Assembly (NCBI GenBank): GCA_964371865.1
Contig: CAYJOR010000015.1
Coordinates: forward strand, 1-51,773
DNA from: CAYJAZ01 sp964371865
Lineage (GTDB): Bacteria > Desulfobacterota > Desulfovibrionia > Desulfovibrionales > Desulfovibrionaceae
DNA: 51,773 bases
Direction: 5' to 3'
Shown here: in pieces, positions 42,878 through 51,773 of the stretch
Numbering within the stretch: the stretch's first letter is position 1
Layout: every line of letters starts with the position of its first letter
The notes under the pieces: model-generated
Told to the model about the DNA's origin: nothing
The model's database searches: none
What the model saw: the letters and a program-made list of their open reading frames with translations, nothing else
Translations under genes and position numbers: made by a program

Positions 42878-43729
42878 ATGAATATTGCTCTTACTGTAGA
42901 CGTGGAAGATTATTTCCAAGTCAGCGCATTTGAAAATTCAATTAATCGCTCTAGTTGGGATAGTTTACCACACAGGGTTTCAAATAATACAAATAAAATT
43001 CTCGATATTTTTGGCGAACTTTCGCTAAAATCAACTTTCTTCGTGCTCGGTTGGGTTGCGGAGCGTTATCCTGATATCGTTAAACGTATGTCAAATGAAG
43101 GGCATGAAGTTTGCTGTCATGGTTACGGGCATGAACGTATAACTACTCTCACACCTGAAATTTTCTTAGATGACATCACTCGTTCTCGCAAACTTCTACA
43201 AGATATTTCAGGGCAATCGGTTGATGGATACAGAGCTCCAAGTTATACAATCACCAATCAAACGCTTTGGGCTTTAGATGCACTTATTGAAGCCGGTTTT
43301 AGCTACGATTCAAGTATCTTTCCTATTCATCATGATGTTTATGGCATTCCCGGAGCACAACGTTTTCCGCATATTATAGAACGTGAAAAGGGAACTCTCA
43401 AAGAATTTCCTCCAAGTACTATAGAGTTTTCTTTACTCGGTAAAAATATGACTCTACCTTTTTCAGGTGGTGGCTATCTACGATTATTGCCTGTATCACT
43501 TATGTCAAAAGCTTATAATCACTTAGAAAAAGCAGGCCATCCTAGCACTTTATATTTTCACCCTTGGGAAATTGACCCCGATCAACCACGTATGCAAGGT
43601 TCTTTAAAATCAAAGTTCCGTCATTACATTAATTTAGCAACAACTGAAAGTAAGTTGCGCTATCTTTTTGCAAGGCATTCCTTTGCGCCTATGAGTGTAG
43701 TATTGAAAGAGGTATTACCTAATGACTAA
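42878..43729 (+). CDS. Exosortase-associated polysaccharide deacetylase (DUF3473 type)
   Basis: This is a CE4 deacetylase acting on the exopolysaccharide or its precursor, 283 aa, with no signal peptide. The start ALTVDVEDYFQVSAF is diagnostic of the exosortase-linked subfamily. The metal site is HGYGH (His81, His85). GYRAPSYTI, then GGYLRLLP and the C-terminal YFHPWEIDPDQPR, belong to the DUF3473 extension. AAGGAG precedes the ATG. It overlaps the next gene by 8 nt. It differs from the deacetylase at 19054, so two distinct deacetylations may occur. Confidence 0.94.
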   Translation: MNIALTVDVEDYFQVSAFENSINRSSWDSLPHRVSNNTNKILDIFGELSLKSTFFVLGWVAERYPDIVKRMSNEGHEVCCHGYGHERITTLTPEIFLDDITRSRKLLQDISGQSVDGYRAPSYTITNQTLWALDALIEAGFSYDSSIFPIHHDVYGIPGAQRFPHIIEREKGTLKEFPPSTIEFSLLGKNMTLPFSGGGYLRLLPVSLMSKAYNHLEKAGHPSTLYFHPWEIDPDQPRMQGSLKSKFRHYINLATTESKLRYLFARHSFAPMSVVLKEVLPND

Positions 43730-44804
43730 TATATCAATACGTTGTCTAAATTTTGATATATCATCATCTCAAAATTCTCATTCAAAAGATAGAGAGTTAT
43801 GGGAAAGTTATGTAAGGGAAAAAGATAGTTCTTTTGGCTATGCTCTACCTTCATGGTTTGCCATATTTGAAAAAGCGTTCGGGCATAAAACGTTTGCTCT
43901 CACAGCTTTTGAAAAAATTGAAAATGATGAAAAAATTGTGGGTGTTCTGCCAATCACTCATGTGACATCTAAAATTTTCGGCTCAAATCTTTGCTCTCTA
44001 CCATTTGTAAATTATGGTGGAGTACTTAGCGATTCTAATGAAATTTCAGCTCTACTTGTTGCCGAGGCACAAAAGCTGCGCAAAAAACTTCAAGCTGATT
44101 CAATAGAACTCAGACATATGCACCCTTGCGGACTCGATTTACCTGCAAAGGCTGATCATAAAGTCTCTATGATTCTGGATTTACCTGAAAATTCTGAACT
44201 TCTTTGGAAAAGTTTTAAAGATAAAGTCCGTAACCAAGTACGTAAAGCGCAAAAAAATGGTTTGACAGTAACTCGTGGAGGAAAAGAACTTCTTGATGAT
44301 TTCTATTCCGTTTTTTGCGTGAATATGAGAGATTTAGGAACTCCTGTTTATGCTAAATCCTTTTTTTCTATTGTTATGGATTATTTAGGAAAAGATTCAG
44401 AAATTATATGTGTTTATCGTGATGGACTTTGTATTGCTTCAGGTATTTTATATCGTTATGGTGATACAATGCAGATGCCGTGGGCTTCATCACTTTTAGC
44501 ACACCGTAATTTCTGCCCGAACCATAGTCTTTATTGGGAGGCTTTGAGCCTTTCAGCTGACGAAGGATTTAAATTTTTCGATTTTGGAAGATCCACACCA
44601 AACAGCGGGCCATGGTCATTTAAAAAGCAATGGGGAGTTCGAGAAGTTCCATTATATTGGGAATATATATTAGAAGACGGCGCAAGTATGCCAAGTCTTT
44701 CAAATAGTAATCCAAAGTTTCAACTTGCTATTAGGATGTGGAAAAAACTCCCTCTTTTTGTGGCTAATACTATAGGACCTGTAATTGTGCGAGGTATACC
44801 ATAA
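43722..44804 (+). CDS. FemAB-like exosortase-associated protein
   Basis: This is a GNAT-fold protein of the FemAB family, 360 aa. Relatives add amino acids to peptidoglycan using aminoacyl-tRNA; the exosortase-linked branch is uncharacterised. Landmarks are SLPFVNYGGVL, WKSFKDKVRNQVRKAQKNG (about 165-185), SGILYRYGDTMQMPWASS and FDFGRSTPNSGPWSFKKQWG. It overlaps both neighbours by a few bases, so translation is coupled. With the ATP-grasp gene 4 kb downstream, it raises the possibility that the polymer carries amino-acid substituents. Confidence 0.92.
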   Translation: MTNISIRCLNFDISSSQNSHSKDRELWESYVREKDSSFGYALPSWFAIFEKAFGHKTFALTAFEKIENDEKIVGVLPITHVTSKIFGSNLCSLPFVNYGGVLSDSNEISALLVAEAQKLRKKLQADSIELRHMHPCGLDLPAKADHKVSMILDLPENSELLWKSFKDKVRNQVRKAQKNGLTVTRGGKELLDDFYSVFCVNMRDLGTPVYAKSFFSIVMDYLGKDSEIICVYRDGLCIASGILYRYGDTMQMPWASSLLAHRNFCPNHSLYWEALSLSADEGFKFFDFGRSTPNSGPWSFKKQWGVREVPLYWEYILEDGASMPSLSNSNPKFQLAIRMWKKLPLFVANTIGPVIVRGIP

Positions 44805-46081
44805 TGAATAAAATTTCTAGTCTACGTACTCTTCCACCAGCTGGGCCACCTTTACCTTTGTCTAGTCTTTTTAAGGCCTTTATCTCTTCTTTAGGTGCAA
44901 GTAAAACTGAAGAAAAATTGCATGTGCAACTAAAACAGTACTTCAATTCTGAATATGCTGCACTCACAGATTCAGGTCGTTCAGGTTTATCTTTAGCACT
45001 TGTGGCTTTACATAAGCTCTACTCAAGTAAAGAGCAAGAAGCCCGTAATGAGGTGCTTATTCCGGCTTATGTTTCTTATTCTGTGCCATCCGCTGTTGTT
45101 CACGCCGGATTCAAAGTCCGCCTTTATGATATAGATCCGCTCACACTCACTCCCGATTATGAATCAATGCGAAATGCAGTATCTGATAAAACTGTAGCTA
45201 TTGTGATATGTCATCAATTTGGGCTTCCGTTCGATGGTGCTCAAGCAAAAGAAATAGCTCAAGAATTTGGAACTTATCTTCTTGATGATGCTGCTCAAGC
45301 TATGGGTGGAACAGTCAAAGGTAAGTATGCAGGATGTATGGGAGATATCGGTCTTTTCAGTCTAAGCAGAGGTAAACCACTTACATCAGTTGAGGGCGGA
45401 ATATTGCTTACAAATTCGCAGGCTATTGCCTCTTCCCTTAAGATTTCAAAAGAGGAATTATACAAGGGAGCGGACAAAGGAAAAATCAGTAAACTTCTGC
45501 ATGATATACCAACTATGATAAAAGCTGTCGCGCTTTATCTTTTGCGTCGACCAATTTTATATAGCATACCGGCATCTTTACCTTTTTTGAATATCGGAGC
45601 ATCAATATTTGAACCAGACTTTCCGGACGGTGAAATGTCGCCTTATAGAATGGGTCTTACGCTTGCGGGTATACCTTTGCTGAGTGATGCGAACAGAAAG
45701 CGTAATCAATGGGCTGAAAAATATAATAATTTCGTCAATAATCATGAAGGATTACTCTCTATTCCAGCACAAAACGAAAGCAAGACAGTCTATTTACGAT
45801 ATCCTTTGATTTCTGCACAAGGTAAAGAAAAGTATATTCAAAAAATAATGTCTCATGATAATGGTAATACTGCGAAAAAATTAGGAATTAGTCGTGGTTT
45901 TCCTTTAGCTCTTTATGCTGTAGAAACTCTTAAACCTCATCTTGTTGAAATTAATGGAAATCCTCAAGAATTATACAAGGGTGCGACTTATCTAGCTGAA
46001 AATCTTATAACTCTTCCTACGCACGACCAAGTAACTGAAAATGATTTCGCAACAATCACAAATTTTTTCACTCAAATCTAG
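44804..46081 (+). CDS. DegT/DnrJ/EryC1 family sugar aminotransferase
   Basis: This is a PLP-dependent enzyme that usually converts a keto-sugar nucleotide to an amino sugar. It is 425 aa. Fold motifs are SGRSGLSLAL (substrate/cofactor loop), VICHQFGLPFD, the PLP-contacting LLDDAAQAMGG and GDIGLFSLSRGKPLTSVEGG, in which the Lys of RGKPLT is in the position of the Schiff-base lysine. The start overlaps the previous stop. The middle portion contains a hydrophobic insertion (about 230-265) not usual in the soluble family. The product could be a 3- or 4-amino sugar of the EPS. Confidence 0.88.
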   Translation: MNKISSLRTLPPAGPPLPLSSLFKAFISSLGASKTEEKLHVQLKQYFNSEYAALTDSGRSGLSLALVALHKLYSSKEQEARNEVLIPAYVSYSVPSAVVHAGFKVRLYDIDPLTLTPDYESMRNAVSDKTVAIVICHQFGLPFDGAQAKEIAQEFGTYLLDDAAQAMGGTVKGKYAGCMGDIGLFSLSRGKPLTSVEGGILLTNSQAIASSLKISKEELYKGADKGKISKLLHDIPTMIKAVALYLLRRPILYSIPASLPFLNIGASIFEPDFPDGEMSPYRMGLTLAGIPLLSDANRKRNQWAEKYNNFVNNHEGLLSIPAQNESKTVYLRYPLISAQGKEKYIQKIMSHDNGNTAKKLGISRGFPLALYAVETLKPHLVEINGNPQELYKGATYLAENLITLPTHDQVTENDFATITNFFTQI

Positions 46082-46117
46082 ATAACTAAAATATTTTTAC
46101 TATTAGGAGGACATAAT

Positions 46118-47251
46118 ATGACTTTTCTTTTTTGGCTTTTTGCTTTTCTTCTTGTATATCCTCTATTTATCTATCCTTTATGTCTTATGTTCTTACAAAA
46201 AAAGCAAAATTATAAAGCTCCACTTCCGCAAGACTCAGACGATGCCCTCCCAAGTGTAACAATTATACTTTCTGCTTTCAATGAAGAAAAAGTAATCGCT
46301 GAAAAGATAGAAAATTTTCTCAAGCTCGACTATCCAAAAGATAAGCTTGAATTCCTTATTATCTCAGATGAAAGCATTGATGAAACTGATAATATTATAC
46401 GTATCTACATGGAAAAAGTAAACACCGAAAGCGAAAGATTAAGACTACTTCGACAAGAACCGCGTGAGGGCAAAACAAAAGCTCTCAATAGAGCTGTTAC
46501 CGAAGCTCGTGGAGATATCTTCTTTTTCACAGATGCCGACAGTATGCTCCATATTGATGCAATGCGCCGTATTGTAGCACCTTTTGCCGATTCTAAAGTC
46601 GGTCTTGTAAGCGGACGAAGTGTTTATACAGATGAAAACGGTAATGAAACAACCGGCAGTATTTACAGGCAATACGAAGAATGGCTCAAAGAATATGAAG
46701 GAGCATTATACGGAATTGCAGGTGCAGACGGTGGAATTTATGCCATGAGAAAAGAGCATTATAACGAACTACCAATGAAAATCATTAATGATTTAGCGCA
46801 CCCGATTCATGTAGTTCTTGATGGAAAAAAAGCTCTTGCAGTTCCTCAAGCTTTAGTAAGTGAACCGCCTGAAGATGATAGCAATGCTTTTGCTCGTCAA
46901 ACACGTATTATGACACAATCATGGTACGTATTCTTCACACATTTCAAAGCTTTGCTTGATAAAAAATGTTATGGATTTTTATGGCAGTTTTTCAGTCATA
47001 AAATATTAAGATGGATGACTCTTCCATGGTTAGCACTTTTTATAATTTCGGCTCTATTTGCTGATGGCATTTTCCCTGTTTTGGGTCTTATGGGTGCTTT
47101 TGCTCTTCTTATCTGCGCTTATTTAGGAGAAAAAGCTAAAGTAATTGGAAGAGTTAGTCGACTCTTTATCTTGCAAAGTGCCGCTGGTATGTTTGGACTA
47201 GTAAGACTATGGCAAGGCGAAGTTTTTGTAACTTGGAATCCGAAAGGCTAA
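46118..47251 (+). CDS. Membrane GT2 glycosyltransferase (processive type)
   Basis: This GT2 enzyme has an N-terminal membrane helix (about 2-24) and C-terminal membrane helices (about 295-350), 377 aa. The catalytic core is ILSAFNEEKVIAEKI, IISDESIDETDNI and the metal-binding FFTDADSM. QTRIMTQSW resembles the QxxRW motif of cellulose- and hyaluronan-synthase-like enzymes, though not exactly. A strong AGGAGG precedes the ATG, unlike the overlaps in preceding genes. It lies 4 nt before the next gene. Confidence 0.89.
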   Translation: MTFLFWLFAFLLVYPLFIYPLCLMFLQKKQNYKAPLPQDSDDALPSVTIILSAFNEEKVIAEKIENFLKLDYPKDKLEFLIISDESIDETDNIIRIYMEKVNTESERLRLLRQEPREGKTKALNRAVTEARGDIFFFTDADSMLHIDAMRRIVAPFADSKVGLVSGRSVYTDENGNETTGSIYRQYEEWLKEYEGALYGIAGADGGIYAMRKEHYNELPMKIINDLAHPIHVVLDGKKALAVPQALVSEPPEDDSNAFARQTRIMTQSWYVFFTHFKALLDKKCYGFLWQFFSHKILRWMTLPWLALFIISALFADGIFPVLGLMGAFALLICAYLGEKAKVIGRVSRLFILQSAAGMFGLVRLWQGEVFVTWNPKG

Positions 47252-47254
47252 ATC

Positions 47255-48424
47255 ATGACTTATAATAGTATAACACCAAAACCACAACGTATTTATTCAA
47301 TAGACATGCTAAAAGGCATCTGTATGCTCTTTATGCTTATCGATCATTGGCGTGATATGCTTAGCCGTATGGCTAAAGATACTTTAGGTATAGAAAATCC
47401 ATTACCTGTAAATGCTAACCATTTGGAAAACTTTGATACAGCTGTATTTTGGTTACGTTGCACTAGCGGATTTATAGTTCCAGTAACTTTTCTTTTTTTA
47501 GCAGGAGCAGGCTCTTATCTATGGCAAACACGCCGTGGAATAGACGCTTCTCTATTTAAATATTTAGTATCTCGTGGCGCTATGTTAGCTATTGTCAACT
47601 GTTTGCTATTTTTTAGCTCTCCTTTTTCTCAAGGAGGATCTATAACCTTACATGTTCTTTGGCCCACTGGAATAGGAATGATTATACTAGGATGTATATA
47701 TAAACTTCCTAAATATATCCTTTGGACAGTCGCTTTTATATGTATTGCGGGTCAAAATTATTTTGAAACTCTAACATTTTCTAGCTCTTTATTAAATACA
47801 ATTTGGACATTCGCCTTTATTAACGCACCAATCCCATTACCTTGGGGAGCTGAACTGTATAATTTATGGCCAATTATGCCATGGTTTGGAATTTTACTCT
47901 TAGGTTATCTTTGCGCTCCTATATTTTCGTTAAAAGAAAAAAGTTATTCTAGTTGGATCAAGCTAGGCATTTCCTGTCTTGCTGTATTTCTTTTCTTGCG
48001 CTTGACAGGAATTTATGGAGATCCTAGCCTTTGGCAAGTTCACGATTCTTTATTAAAGACTTTAGGCGATATTATTGCTATTAATAAATACCCTCCTTCT
48101 TTGCAGTTCATACTATATGGTTTATCAGCTACATTTTTCTTACTTGCCCTACTCGAACGTTTTCAATTTACAAATAGAATGCTTCTTGTATTAGGAAGTT
48201 CGCCACTTTTTTTCTATATAGTTCATCTCACTTTCTTACGAGGAATAAAGTTTATAATTCTTCGTTTACCAAGCCAATTACTAGAAAATGTAAATTCTTT
48301 ACTCTTTTCTTTTGCCGGACTTATATTCTCAAGCGTTATAATAGCATTATTTCTTTGGTTTTTTTGCGAATTATATAAAATTATAATGAAAAGATATAAA
48401 AAGTTTAAACTAACTAACAATTAA
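47255..48424 (+). CDS. Membrane acyltransferase, DUF1624/OpgC-like
   Basis: This is an integral-membrane protein, 389 aa, with about ten hydrophobic segments. The start RIYSIDMLKGICMLFMLIDH followed by WRDML matches the DUF1624 (heparan-alpha-glucosaminide N-acetyltransferase-like) group, where the DH pair is conserved. Such proteins transfer acyl groups across the membrane to periplasmic glycans, so this one may acetylate or succinylate the polymer. It starts 4 nt after the glycosyltransferase. Confidence 0.8.
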   Translation: MTYNSITPKPQRIYSIDMLKGICMLFMLIDHWRDMLSRMAKDTLGIENPLPVNANHLENFDTAVFWLRCTSGFIVPVTFLFLAGAGSYLWQTRRGIDASLFKYLVSRGAMLAIVNCLLFFSSPFSQGGSITLHVLWPTGIGMIILGCIYKLPKYILWTVAFICIAGQNYFETLTFSSSLLNTIWTFAFINAPIPLPWGAELYNLWPIMPWFGILLLGYLCAPIFSLKEKSYSSWIKLGISCLAVFLFLRLTGIYGDPSLWQVHDSLLKTLGDIIAINKYPPSLQFILYGLSATFFLLALLERFQFTNRMLLVLGSSPLFFYIVHLTFLRGIKFIILRLPSQLLENVNSLLFSFAGLIFSSVIIALFLWFFCELYKIIMKRYKKFKLTNN

Positions 48425-48460
48425 TCTATGTATAATAACAAAATTAAAGGAAAATATCTT

Positions 48461-49636
48461 ATGCCTAAGGTCCTTGTAACATCAGGAAATACACGAGTTG
48501 CTTATGCAATATGCCAAAACCTTGCAGAAAAGGGGTTTGAGGTCTATATAGGTGATCGAACTTCCTTTACTATGGCTGGCATGTCACGTTATTGCAAAGG
48601 AAGAATGACGTATCCATCTCCCTTTACCGAGCAAGAGAATTTTATCAATTCCATCATTGACTTTATGAAAGAAAATAAGATTGATATTCTTCTTCCCGTA
48701 TTAGAAGAAACCTTTACCTGCTTGAAAAATAAAAATATATTAGAAAAAGCTAATTTAGCATTTCTATTTCCAGGGTACGAAAAAGCTTTACTTCTTCACG
48801 CAAAAGGTACACTGACTACTCTTGCAAATGAACTTGCTATTGATACTCCAAAAACTTGGGAATTGGCTGAAATTTTTTCAGAAACTTTTAATAAAGAAGA
48901 TCTCATATTTCCTATCATAGTCAAACCGAAACAAGGTGGTGGCGGTTGGGGAATGCAAAGGTTCAATGAGTTTGATGAGTTTTACTCAACAATTACTCAA
49001 GAAATTTCTAATCCTGAAAATTATATTGTTCAAAGAATAATTATTGGTGATTTAGTCGGTGCTTGCGGAATTTACTATCAAGGAAAACATATAGCCTCAG
49101 ATTCATATAAACTCACAACAAATTATCCGCTTTATGTTGGGCAATCTACAACACGTATGACTCACTACTATCCTACGGCTTTAGATTCATTCAAAAAACT
49201 GCTTTCACATCTTGAGTGGAATGGAGTTTGCCAAATGGATTTTATATATGACACAGAAAATAATAAAAGCTATTTGATTGACGTGAACCCTCGCTTTTGG
49301 GGATCAGTAAAGCATAATATTGCTGCCGGTTTTGACTATCCTTATTACTATGCTCTTCTTGCTCAAAACAGTGCTGACTTTGCTATTCCAAAGGCAAAAG
49401 AAGGTACACGCACTCGCTGGCTTGGAGGGGATATTCTACGCATTGTAGCAGAGTTTAGAGAGTCTACTAATAAACTACAATATATAAAGAAAATATTTTT
49501 TGAACCTACTCACTACTCTGCTAACGACGATTGGAATATAAAAGATCCACTTCCATTTATAACATGGGGTATAAATCTTATACTTAATAAAATCTTAAAG
49601 CGTAAAAAGGATGCTCTCCCCGGAGTTTGGAAATAA
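48461..49636 (+). CDS. ATP-grasp family ligase
   Basis: This is a carboxylate-amine (or thiol) ligase of the ATP-grasp fold, 391 aa from the chosen start. The N-terminal domain resembles the PurK/carbamoyl-phosphate-synthase-like preATP-grasp fold (VLVTSGNTRVAYAICQNL). ATP contact is at FPIIVKPKQGGGGWGMQRF, and metal binding at DVNPRFWGSV. An upstream ATG (48428) would add 11 residues; AAAGG lies 10 nt before 48461 and the protein then begins at the fold. Substrates are unknown. In polysaccharide loci such enzymes can attach amino acids to uronic acids, which fits the tviB product, but this is inference. Confidence 0.85.
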   Translation: MPKVLVTSGNTRVAYAICQNLAEKGFEVYIGDRTSFTMAGMSRYCKGRMTYPSPFTEQENFINSIIDFMKENKIDILLPVLEETFTCLKNKNILEKANLAFLFPGYEKALLLHAKGTLTTLANELAIDTPKTWELAEIFSETFNKEDLIFPIIVKPKQGGGGWGMQRFNEFDEFYSTITQEISNPENYIVQRIIIGDLVGACGIYYQGKHIASDSYKLTTNYPLYVGQSTTRMTHYYPTALDSFKKLLSHLEWNGVCQMDFIYDTENNKSYLIDVNPRFWGSVKHNIAAGFDYPYYYALLAQNSADFAIPKAKEGTRTRWLGGDILRIVAEFRESTNKLQYIKKIFFEPTHYSANDDWNIKDPLPFITWGINLILNKILKRKKDALPGVWK

Positions 49637-49639
49637 TAT

Positions 49640-51019
49640 ATGCAATTTTTTTCTACTTTTGCTCTTTGGCTTCTTGTATTTGTTTTACTAGGACGTTTTC
49701 AAGAAATTTTCCCTTTTCTAGCACCTTTACAACTAGGGAAAGTAAGTGTTGCTATCGGATTAGTTGCTGTTTTAGCAACTAATCTAAAAGATATTACCCT
49801 TCTTTTTACTAAAACATCTATAAAAAAATATCTTTTAGCTATTACAGTTTTGGCTTTTTTCAGTATCCCGTTTAGTGTATACCCAGGGGAAGCAATAAAT
49901 AGTTTTATAGGCTACTTACGTTTACTTTTAAGTTCAGCAATAATAGTTGCTTTAGCAAGTAAACGACCTGAAAATTTTCAACTCTGTTTGATATCTGTAC
50001 TTTTATTATTATCTACTCAAATGCTTTTGCAAAAAGTAGGTGGACGTATTAGTGTTAGTAGCACGTACGACCCTAATGATATTGCTGTTCTTTGTGTTGT
50101 ATATCTTCCTTTCGCTGTACATGGTATTACACAAAAGAACTTTATTGTAAAAACTGTTTCAATATTAGCTACTGGTGGTGCTGTTGCCGGGGTTGCTCTA
50201 TCAGGATCGCGTGGTGGACTTTTGGCCTTAGCTGCTGTTGCAATATATGCTATTATACTAGCTAAAAAAAGGCGTATGCTACTTATTACTTTATGTACTA
50301 TTGGAGCTTGTATATTCGGGATTCTTGCAGGTGAAGAGTTCTGGTTTAGGATACAATCTTTAATTGACGGCACCGATTATAACCTTTCTGAATCTGGTGA
50401 TAGCCGACTAGCTATTTGGGGTAACGCCTTTGAGGTTATGCTTAGGAGACCCTTCTTCGGAGTAGGTATTGGACAATTTGTAACAGGTATTGCAACTCTC
50501 ACTGACAGTCCTTGGAAAACTGCACATAATAGTTTTTTTCAAACTGGTGTAGAACTTGGATTTGCTGGTTTATACGCTTTTTGTGCTATATTTTTTGCTT
50601 TATATAAACTTTCAAAATATGGTGAAAATGCATCATTTTTAACTTCAAATCAGCAGAGTTTATACCTCTTTTTACGTATAAGTGTAGTAGCTTTCTGTGT
50701 GGGTGGTTTCTTTGTGTCACATGCTTATTCTCCAATAACATATTGCTTATTCTCTATGGGAGGTGTTATATATATTGATCTCAAAAGGAAAGAAGCTGCA
50801 ACAAATCAAGAAAAACTCGAAAAAAATAACATAAAAGCTAAAAATAGTCTACAAAGTCAAATAATGATAGAAGATAAATCTACTTCAAGAATAAAAGCAC
50901 CTAATAACTCGTCAAATCCAAAACATAAAGAAGCTCAAGGTAAAAGAAATCTAAAAAAATCACGTCTTGAAGCAGGAGATTTATTAAGTCAAGCAAAGAA
51001 AAATGCTACTAAAATTTAA
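49640..51019 (+). CDS. O-antigen ligase/polymerase (Wzy-like) with basic tail
   Basis: This is a polytopic membrane protein of the O-antigen ligase superfamily, 459 aa, which polymerises lipid-linked repeat units (Wzy) or ligates them. About ten hydrophobic segments cover residues 1-375. The periplasmic loop carries the family marks SGSRGGLLALAAVA, DSRLAIWGNAFEVMLRRPF and TAHNSFFQTGVELG, including the conserved Arg and His. The final 80 residues are hydrophilic and Lys/Asn/Ser-rich, an unusual cytoplasmic extension. It is the only polymerase-like protein in the window. It begins 4 nt after the ATP-grasp gene and ends the operon. Confidence 0.88.
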   Translation: MQFFSTFALWLLVFVLLGRFQEIFPFLAPLQLGKVSVAIGLVAVLATNLKDITLLFTKTSIKKYLLAITVLAFFSIPFSVYPGEAINSFIGYLRLLLSSAIIVALASKRPENFQLCLISVLLLLSTQMLLQKVGGRISVSSTYDPNDIAVLCVVYLPFAVHGITQKNFIVKTVSILATGGAVAGVALSGSRGGLLALAAVAIYAIILAKKRRMLLITLCTIGACIFGILAGEEFWFRIQSLIDGTDYNLSESGDSRLAIWGNAFEVMLRRPFFGVGIGQFVTGIATLTDSPWKTAHNSFFQTGVELGFAGLYAFCAIFFALYKLSKYGENASFLTSNQQSLYLFLRISVVAFCVGGFFVSHAYSPITYCLFSMGGVIYIDLKRKEAATNQEKLEKNNIKAKNSLQSQIMIEDKSTSRIKAPNNSSNPKHKEAQGKRNLKKSRLEAGDLLSQAKKNATKI

Positions 51020-51121
51020 TTCTATATTCCAAAGAATTTTTATTTCTAAACTTTTTTATGATAGTATTTTTACCCTAAAATGTTAATTTTAAAAAAGGAC
51101 TAAAACACATATATACCCACG

Positions 51122-51691
51122 TTATTCCAATTCTCTATTTTCTCTAAAATATGTTACAAAGTTTAATAAATTCTGAATGTTAAATAAGTTTCGCTTTAGG
51201 ATTCTTGACATAGGTAGTTGCTTAGGTAATGAAGCTTGATACTGTTTAACAAGATTTATGACAATCTTACGTAATAAATTGAGGTTCTTCTGTACTTCTA
51301 AATCTCTAACTCTAGTTTTATCTTCTGAAAAGTGCACATCTAAAAGCCAATGCATTGATTCTACACGCCACTCCATACGCGCATGGTGCAAAAGTTCTTC
51401 TGCTGTCATATTTTTGCTTGAAATGTAGTAATGCCATTGGCTTGATTTTGTGCCATTTTTTTCAAATTCACGATAAATTGAACCCACACACAATATGTTT
51501 TTCCACTTCTCTTTCTTATATAGATTGTCTATATTATTAGTGACATAAGCTTTACGTGTTTCAATTCTACCACCATTTTTTTCAACACTTTGTGCTGTGT
51601 CAGTTACTTGATTATAGCTTAGTAGTTCAACACTTTCTCGCAAATTGGGTTGATTGTCTTTTACTATCAGAAGATAATCAGCGTGAAACTG
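51122..51691 (-). pseudogene. ISAs1-family transposase, 5'-truncated
   Basis: This is the C-terminal half of an ISAs1-type DDE transposase (about 190 codons of the usual 370 or so). It shows DYLLIVKDNQPNL, the HYYISSKNMTAEELL strand and the catalytic-Glu region ARMEWRVESMHWLLDVHF, SEDKTRVRD. The frame is open only to 51691; a stop occurs at 51692-51694, exactly where similarity ends. The upstream bases CACTGACACTTAATTTGACAG (minus strand, split at the stop) do not continue the protein. It cannot be functional as shown unless the missing part lies beyond the window and another element has been inserted. No inverted-repeat end was recognised near 51020-51121. Confidence 0.85.
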
Positions 51692-51773
51692 TCAAATTAA
51701 GTGTCAGTGAATTTGATCATATTTTTTATGCAGCCAAATCTAACAGACTTTCATAATAAGCTCCTCTTTTAGT

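Noticed and set aside
50017..50373. Antisense open frame of 118 codons inside the O-antigen ligase gene
   Set aside because: It is a shadow of the conserved ligase segment with no recognisable features.
1..51773. CRISPR arrays, tRNA or rRNA genes
   Set aside because: No regularly spaced repeats, cloverleaf sequences or rRNA-like conserved segments were noticed on either strand.

Overview
This window comes from an AT-rich, motile Gram-negative bacterium. The evidence is a flagellar export and basal-body block, outer-membrane polysaccharide export proteins, lipoproteins, a beta-barrel protein and a full exosortase/PEP-CTERM system. The gene families, the sigma-54 control of flagellar genes and a GC-richer intergenic element at the left edge are most like the Desulfovibrionaceae. 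That placement is an inference, not a demonstrated fact.

Layout. 1-404 has no gene but holds several hairpins. flhA (minus) and flgB-flgC-fliE (plus) are divergent, and each has a clear -24/-12 (sigma-54) promoter in the shared 0.25-kb gap. From about 4.3 to 20.2 kb there is a surface-polysaccharide block: a CapA-like lipoprotein, a pyruvyl transferase, two Wzx-type flippases, two paralogous GT2 enzymes, two GT-B enzymes, a hexapeptide acyltransferase, an acyltransferase-GT4 fusion, a PaaK/CapK-like adenylating enzyme and a polysaccharide deacetylase. This runs without a break into the exosortase, EpsI, the sensor kinase PrsK, the sigma-54 activator PrsR and a large secreted Asp-box (BNR/VPS10-like) protein. 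Two PEP-CTERM proteins follow, each in its own cassette of upstream palindrome, sigma-54 promoter, gene and terminator. Next come nucleotide-sugar genes (tviB/tviC type), the TPR lipoprotein PrsT, and a 15-kb run of exosortase-associated EPS genes: priming sugar transferase, Wza-like export protein, chain-length protein, tyrosine autokinase, ExeA-like ATPase, beta-barrel, deacetylase, FemAB protein, DegT aminotransferase, GT2, DUF1624-type membrane acyltransferase, ATP-grasp ligase and an O-antigen ligase/polymerase. The right edge has a truncated ISAs1-type transposase.

How it fits together. The EPS genes should make and export a polysaccharide that probably contains an N-acetyl-hexosaminuronic acid. 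The exosortase should process the two PEP-CTERM proteins and hand them to the surface matrix. PrsK/PrsR, which has an intact GAFTGA loop, should switch on the PEP-CTERM cassettes with sigma-54.

The most notable observation is that both PEP-CTERM promoters are preceded, about 73 bp upstream, by a CCGAC-N6-GTCGG palindrome. This is a candidate PrsR enhancer site, although both copies also look like transcription terminators. Other points of interest are the acyltransferase-GT fusion, the Asp-box protein placed between the regulator and its presumed targets, and a perfect 15-bp inverted repeat between prsK and prsR.
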